From Planctomycetota bacterium (GTDB lineage Bacteria > Planctomycetota > UBA8742 > SKZP01 > JAIOTL01): a stretch of DNA of 8,308 nt. This document shows, in pieces, positions 4,909 to 8,308 of the stretch; the first letter of the stretch is position 1; each line of letters starts with the position of its first letter. Below the pieces are notes generated by a model. The model had not been told where the DNA came from, searched no databases, and worked only from the letters and a program-made list of their open reading frames with translations. The position numbers and the translations under genes were made by a program. The stretch lies in NCBI GenBank assembly GCA_021106775.1, contig JAIOTL010000210.1, positions 1 through 8,308 of the forward strand. Direction: 5' to 3'.

Positions 4909-6363
4909 TTATTTTTGCTCTTTCACCCATTTTTCAAGTTCATCAACCTCTTTCACGCCGGTTTTCAGTATTTTGTCATCAGCAAGCTCAAAATGTTTGA
5001 TAATCCATTCACCTTCATATGAATTTATGGCAATTAAAAGCTCATTTTTATCATCGATTTTGATTGTATCCTTGAAAACTTCCTGAATCTGCTTTTTAGT
5101 GAGGGTAAGTGCGAAAATCTCGTTATTGTACTTGAAAACCTTGTAAAGATGTTTATACCTCACTTCGCCCTTTTCAATTCCGCTTGAAGTACCGATATAA
5201 GCAACATCCGCTTTTGTGTGCTGAAGATAAATTTCCTTGGCACGTTTATCCATCTCAGCTTTGGAATAATCTCGTGAAAGCGTACTGATTAGGCGTTCCA
5301 TGTCTTCTTTTTTCGTCGGTTTTCGGAAGTTTGTGGCGAGTATTTTGCCGTTAATCTTCTTAATCCAAGCATAATACGGATGTTGAAACTGTCTAGTTTC
5401 CTTCTTCGCATCATAATACTGTACAACCAGGCTGAACGGGTTTTCAAGCACATGAACCTGAATATATCCAAACGGACAATGACCGGCAGCGTATGTAATT
5501 GAGCCAGTATTCACGTACAAAGGACCGTCATCCCCATATTCCTTTATTTTTAACCGTGAGAAAAAATGAGTGGTTGCAGAAAGCACAAGGTCACATTTTT
5601 CGTACACAATTTTGCGCTGGTCAGAATCGAGTTGTTCAAAGAAGAATCCCGTACGCGAATGAGCAGCAACGATTACAATATCCTTGTCCCCTTTCTCAAT
5701 CTTTTCCAAAGTTTCAACGAGATATTTCTTTGAATCTGCGTTGAAAGCAATCTTAACGTCAGAAGGTGAGTCAGAATAATGAAGCTGAATCAAATGCACC
5801 GTGTATTCACCAACTTTTATCCTGGCGTAATATTCGCATTTGTTTTCACGGATTTTTACATGCTTTTTCTCTGACAGTTTATTAACTTCGAGTATTGGCG
5901 CTCCTGAACCCCAATCTCCCTGGCTTTTGCCATAATATTCATTTTCACCGTCAGCAACATTGGCATAGAAATTGTTGAACCAGAATTTGTCATTTTTGAG
6001 GAAATCGAGGAAATCATTTTTCCAGCCCTTTTTGAGATGGTCTCCAAGCCCGATGACAAATTTATCCTGCCCTTCTTTTATCCATTCAACCATCTTTCTG
6101 AACTCTGGCTTCGCGTCAGGTCCGTCTCCTTTGTTGTCGCTCATGATAGCGAAACTAAATGCTGCTGCCCTATCAAGCTCCTCAATCGTCTTGATATCAT
6201 TGATTTTTCCGTCTGTGAAGCTATATTTCACAATTTTATTTTCGGCTGGCATTTGTTTTAATTGAGGATTCGCCTTTTGCTCAACATCTTGTTTACATGA
6301 GTTTAAGCAGATAAAAATAAATGAAACAATTAAGAAAATCTTAGCTGTAAAACGAAAACGCAT
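4909..6363 (-). CDS. Lipoprotein with metallophosphoesterase and 5'-nucleotidase-like domains, atypical active site
   Basis: This 484-residue protein begins with a lipoprotein signal: hydrophobic residues 9-20, then LNSC with lipidation at Cys23, so it is anchored in a membrane, facing the periplasm or cell surface. Residues ~68-320 resemble a calcineurin-like phosphoesterase: FAIMSDNKG (Asp76), VIGLGDHLKKGW (Asp108), DGENEYYG where GNHE is usual (138-145), VAAHSRTG (His235) and LSATTHFFSRL where GHxH is usual (His266). Residues ~370-435 resemble the 5'-nucleotidase C-terminal domain: ADVAYIGTSSGIEKGE, then HLYKVFKYNNEIFAL. The overall plan is that of UshA-type nucleotidases, which dephosphorylate nucleotides outside the cytoplasm. 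However, Lys78, Glu140/Asn141 and Thr264 stand at usual ligand positions, and the nucleotide-binding Gly-Gly-x-Arg has no Arg. Activity is therefore uncertain. GGAGGTG precedes the ATG by 5 nt. It lies 42 bp after the MFS gene. Confidence 0.8.
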   Translation of the reverse strand: MRFRFTAKIFLIVSFIFICLNSCKQDVEQKANPQLKQMPAENKIVKYSFTDGKINDIKTIEELDRAAAFSFAIMSDNKGDGPDAKPEFRKMVEWIKEGQDKFVIGLGDHLKKGWKNDFLDFLKNDKFWFNNFYANVADGENEYYGKSQGDWGSGAPILEVNKLSEKKHVKIRENKCEYYARIKVGEYTVHLIQLHYSDSPSDVKIAFNADSKKYLVETLEKIEKGDKDIVIVAAHSRTGFFFEQLDSDQRKIVYEKCDLVLSATTHFFSRLKIKEYGDDGPLYVNTGSITYAAGHCPFGYIQVHVLENPFSLVVQYYDAKKETRQFQHPYYAWIKKINGKILATNFRKPTKKEDMERLISTLSRDYSKAEMDKRAKEIYLQHTKADVAYIGTSSGIEKGEVRYKHLYKVFKYNNEIFALTLTKKQIQEVFKDTIKIDDKNELLIAINSYEGEWIIKHFELADDKILKTGVKEVDELEKWVKEQK

Positions 6364-6368
6364 AAATA

Positions 6369-6375
6369 CACCTCC
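6369..6375 (-). promoter_or_regulatory. Strong ribosome binding site of the phosphoesterase-like gene
   Basis: GGAGGTG (minus strand) lies 5 nt before the ATG at 6363. It is the best Shine-Dalgarno match in the window, pairing almost fully with the 16S anti-SD sequence, and suggests strong translation from the shared MFS transcript. Confidence 0.8.
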
Positions 6376-6405
6376 AAAAATGACTTTCTGTAATATATGT
6401 AAATT

Positions 6406-7989
6406 TTATGATTTGGCTAAATTATTCTGTTCAGTTGGTACTTTTACGAGGAAAAGGAAAAATATACCGAGGACAAGCATCGGAAGCTGTGCTGCTAATG
6501 CAATCCTGTAAGACATTGCTTCTGAGAATTGAAAATTTTGATATGCAATGAGTTTTATCGTTGGAAGTAAGATAATGCCGACAACTGCGAATTTCTTTGT
6601 CAAATTGAGAAAACCAAAATACTCCCCAATTTGCGCTGGCGGTGCAAGAATCAGCAAAAGTTTGCGTCCTGCGACCCAAAATGCCGCAATGCCAAACCCA
6701 CCACCCAGTATCACAACAGTTGCCATGACATAAAACATATCACCGGGTATAAGCGTTGTAAGAACTAGTCCGCAAAGTGTTCCGAAACCACCCAAGATGA
6801 GTACAAAACGTGGACCAATTTTATCGGATAGATAACCCTGCAAGAATGAAAATGCTGCTGCAAAAGTGTTCACCAGAAGCAAGAAAAGTATTATCTCATG
6901 CTCCGGGGGCATGAACACTGTGTGAGTAATCTTTGACAGATAACAGATTGCAGTATTCTGAACATCCTGGCACAAGAATGCACCAATTAGGAAAAAAAAC
7001 AAAGGTTTATGTTTTGGGAGGCTTTTTATTGTGCTGAAAACCTGGTTCAGCGCGGGTTTTTGAGCGATTTGAACAGAATTCTGTTTCTTTATTCGTCGTT
7101 CAGGAACGAAAAGTACAAAAGGGATTGCTGTAACAATGAACAACACAGCAGCGAGAAAATAAGCGTTCGAGAATTTATCATCACTGAATTCGAGCTTTAT
7201 AAATTTTCCGTTTTTACTGAAAATTTTATAATTATCACCTTCACGCTCAACTTGTATCTGTGAAATGGTTTCATAATAATCTTTTGCAGCCTTACCTGTG
7301 CTGGACTCAATGTGTTCGAGACTTAAAGACTTTGGTACAATTTCATATTCACCATTTTTATTAATATTTAATTTAACCTTGCCAAGTTTGCTGGATTTCG
7401 ATTCGTCTTCTCTTAGCTCAAGATAATAAGACTTTTCCTGTGCTTTTATTAAATGCTTTGTGTCGATATCGCTAAACATTGTGTAAGGCAGAAGCACCAT
7501 AATTAAGGCTGCGGTTGCAATTGAGCCGATATATCCAAGTCCAACACCAAGCCCAGAAACTTTGCCAGCCTCATCATTGTTCTTAATCAGCAATGGCAGG
7601 ATGGTGTCATATAGAACCAGAGAACTTTGCAACGCCAAATTACCCAGAAACAGATAAATCGACAAAAGTACCAAGTTCTGAGTTAAACCCATCAAACACA
7701 TAGTAACAACTGAAATAATCGAAAGCAGGATTACTCCAAGTTTTGGATACCCTATCCTGTCTGAGATTGCTCCTATCAAAGGTACAACCAATCCGGAGGC
7801 AATCATAGATGCGAAGAATGAGATTCCGTAGAATAGCTCACCGCCAACACCGGCAGCATCGAAGTAACGCACTCCCGCTAGGGTCATAACAACAAAAACA
7901 TAGCTGGTGTTTGCAAAATCAAACATTCCCCATGATAAACGCGGTATGAAACCGGTTGTAGTATTTGAAGCCTTAGGTTCATTACTCAT
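6406..7989 (-). CDS. MFS transporter, UMF1 (Atg22-like) family, with a large soluble insert
   Basis: This 527-residue inner-membrane protein matches the UMF1 branch of the major facilitator superfamily, whose yeast relative Atg22 exports amino acids from the vacuole; bacterial substrates are unknown. Family marks are LSWGMFDFANTSYVF in TM1, the MFS loop motif GAISDRIGYPK (73-83), YDTILPLLI then GKVSGLGVGLGYIGS (142-156), FVPERR after TM6, and in the second half LSDKIGPRF and VAGRKLLLILAPPAQIGEYFG. About 11-12 membrane spans are visible. Residues ~172-274, between TM5 and TM6, form a charged ~100-residue insert absent from typical members as I know them; by topology it lies in the periplasm. 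The start at 7989 has AGGA 6 nt upstream; the longer frame begins at a TTG at 8055 and adds a Cys-rich segment without support. The phosphoesterase-like lipoprotein gene follows after 42 bp. Confidence 0.9.
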   Translation of the reverse strand: MSNEPKASNTTTGFIPRLSWGMFDFANTSYVFVVMTLAGVRYFDAAGVGGELFYGISFFASMIASGLVVPLIGAISDRIGYPKLGVILLSIISVVTMCLMGLTQNLVLLSIYLFLGNLALQSSLVLYDTILPLLIKNNDEAGKVSGLGVGLGYIGSIATAALIMVLLPYTMFSDIDTKHLIKAQEKSYYLELREDESKSSKLGKVKLNINKNGEYEIVPKSLSLEHIESSTGKAAKDYYETISQIQVEREGDNYKIFSKNGKFIKLEFSDDKFSNAYFLAAVLFIVTAIPFVLFVPERRIKKQNSVQIAQKPALNQVFSTIKSLPKHKPLFFFLIGAFLCQDVQNTAICYLSKITHTVFMPPEHEIILFLLLVNTFAAAFSFLQGYLSDKIGPRFVLILGGFGTLCGLVLTTLIPGDMFYVMATVVILGGGFGIAAFWVAGRKLLLILAPPAQIGEYFGFLNLTKKFAVVGIILLPTIKLIAYQNFQFSEAMSYRIALAAQLPMLVLGIFFLFLVKVPTEQNNLAKS

Positions 7990-7995
7990 TTTGCA

Positions 7996-7999
7996 TCCT
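7996..7999 (-). promoter_or_regulatory. Ribosome binding site setting the MFS start
   Basis: TTTTAGGATG on the minus strand places AGGA 6 nt before the ATG at 7989. The TTG at 8055 has no such site, and the extra 22 codons it adds do not look like the N-terminus of this family. Confidence 0.7.
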
Positions 8000-8052
8000 A
8001 AAACTATAGAAATCGATATTAGCGAACAGCACTCAGAATCTTTGATGCAATT

Positions 8053-8066
8053 CAATAGTCAATAGT
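8053..8066. repeat. Short tandem duplication, CAATAGT twice
   Basis: Two perfect 7-bp copies of CAATAGT are followed by CAT, in the spacer upstream of the MFS gene. This could be replication slippage or a direct-repeat binding half-site. Nothing else marks it as a regulatory site. Confidence 0.4.
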
Positions 8067-8087
8067 CATAAACTGGAAACAATTAGC

Positions 8088-8308
8088 CTAATCGGATTTC
8101 TTGGGTATAACCTCAAAGCCTTTTGTAACGAAATCTAGGGCATGTTTGATTTTATTATTCTTCGTTTTCACATCGAATAACACTTTTCCATCCTCGTCGA
8201 TTTCATTTTCAACTTTGAAGGTGCCTAAAATCACGTATGATTCCTCCTGTCCAAGATAGAACCAGAATCGAACCTTGAATTCATCACCACTTGTCCATGA
8301 TACTGTTC
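8088..8308 (-). CDS. Protein of unknown function, C-terminal fragment (cut by window edge)
   Basis: An open frame enters from the right edge and ends at TAG (8088-8090), giving 72 C-terminal residues. The start is outside the window. The fragment has alternating hydrophobic and charged residues (FKVRFWFYLG, SYVILGTFKVEN, GKVLFDVKTK) that suggest beta strands. It then has a short segment around HALDFVTKGFEV and ends in IPKKSD. No membrane segment or catalytic motif is visible, and I do not recognise a family. The continuous frame with normal codon use, and its position 98 bp upstream of the MFS gene on the same strand, support a real gene. No terminator is seen between the two, so they could share a transcript. 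Confidence 0.6.
   Translation of the reverse strand, partial: TVSWTSGDEFKVRFWFYLGQEESYVILGTFKVENEIDEDGKVLFDVKTKNNKIKHALDFVTKGFEVIPKKSD

Noticed and set aside
7990..8055. N-terminal extension of the MFS transporter starting at TTG 8055
   Set aside because: A good Shine-Dalgarno site precedes the ATG at 7989 and none precedes 8055; the added residues do not match the family.

Overview
The window reads as part of a chromosome from a low-GC, Gram-negative, probably anaerobic or facultative bacterium. The evidence is a twin-arginine signal, two lipoprotein-type exported proteins, an F-type ATP synthase subunit and AT-rich spacers. Clear Shine-Dalgarno sites (for example GGAGGTG and AGGAG) precede most genes. 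The intergenic repeats are of kinds I associate with uncultivated FCB-group genomes (Bacteroidota/Chlorobi/Ignavibacteria or Cloacimonadota-like). A lineage cannot be fixed from this window alone. There are no rRNA or tRNA genes, CRISPR arrays, transposases or phage genes.

Layout: every gene except one lies on the minus strand. From the left there is the N-terminus of a Tat-exported protein cut by the window edge (1-217), then a DUF523/TudS-type protein (458-895). Divergent from it is the only plus-strand gene, the M18 aminopeptidase apeA (990-2411). It is followed by a repeat-rich spacer that contains a good intrinsic terminator. The minus-strand block, read in its direction of transcription from the right edge, is: the C-terminus of an unknown protein (8308-8088), a UMF1-type MFS transporter with an extra ~100-residue soluble insert (7989-6406), a lipoprotein with a metallophosphoesterase domain and a 5'-nucleotidase-like C-terminal domain (6363-4909), a paired-hairpin repeat, tpiA (4659-3874), atpC (3852-3451) and an unrecognised exported protein (3359-2583).

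How the genes work together: tpiA and atpC are 21 bp apart and look co-transcribed, giving an atpC separated from the atpD beta-subunit gene. The MFS transporter and the phosphoesterase-like lipoprotein are 42 bp apart and also look like a pair. The lipoprotein departs from consensus at several metal-binding positions and at the nucleotide-binding motif of its second domain. The transporter's insert is predicted to lie on the same (periplasmic) side as the lipoprotein. This pair is the least ordinary part of the window. The rest is housekeeping: peptide degradation, glycolysis and ATP synthesis.

Start codons were corrected where the longest reading frame opens at an unsupported TTG: the TudS-like gene to 895, atpC to 3852 and the MFS gene to 7989, each from a Shine-Dalgarno site.
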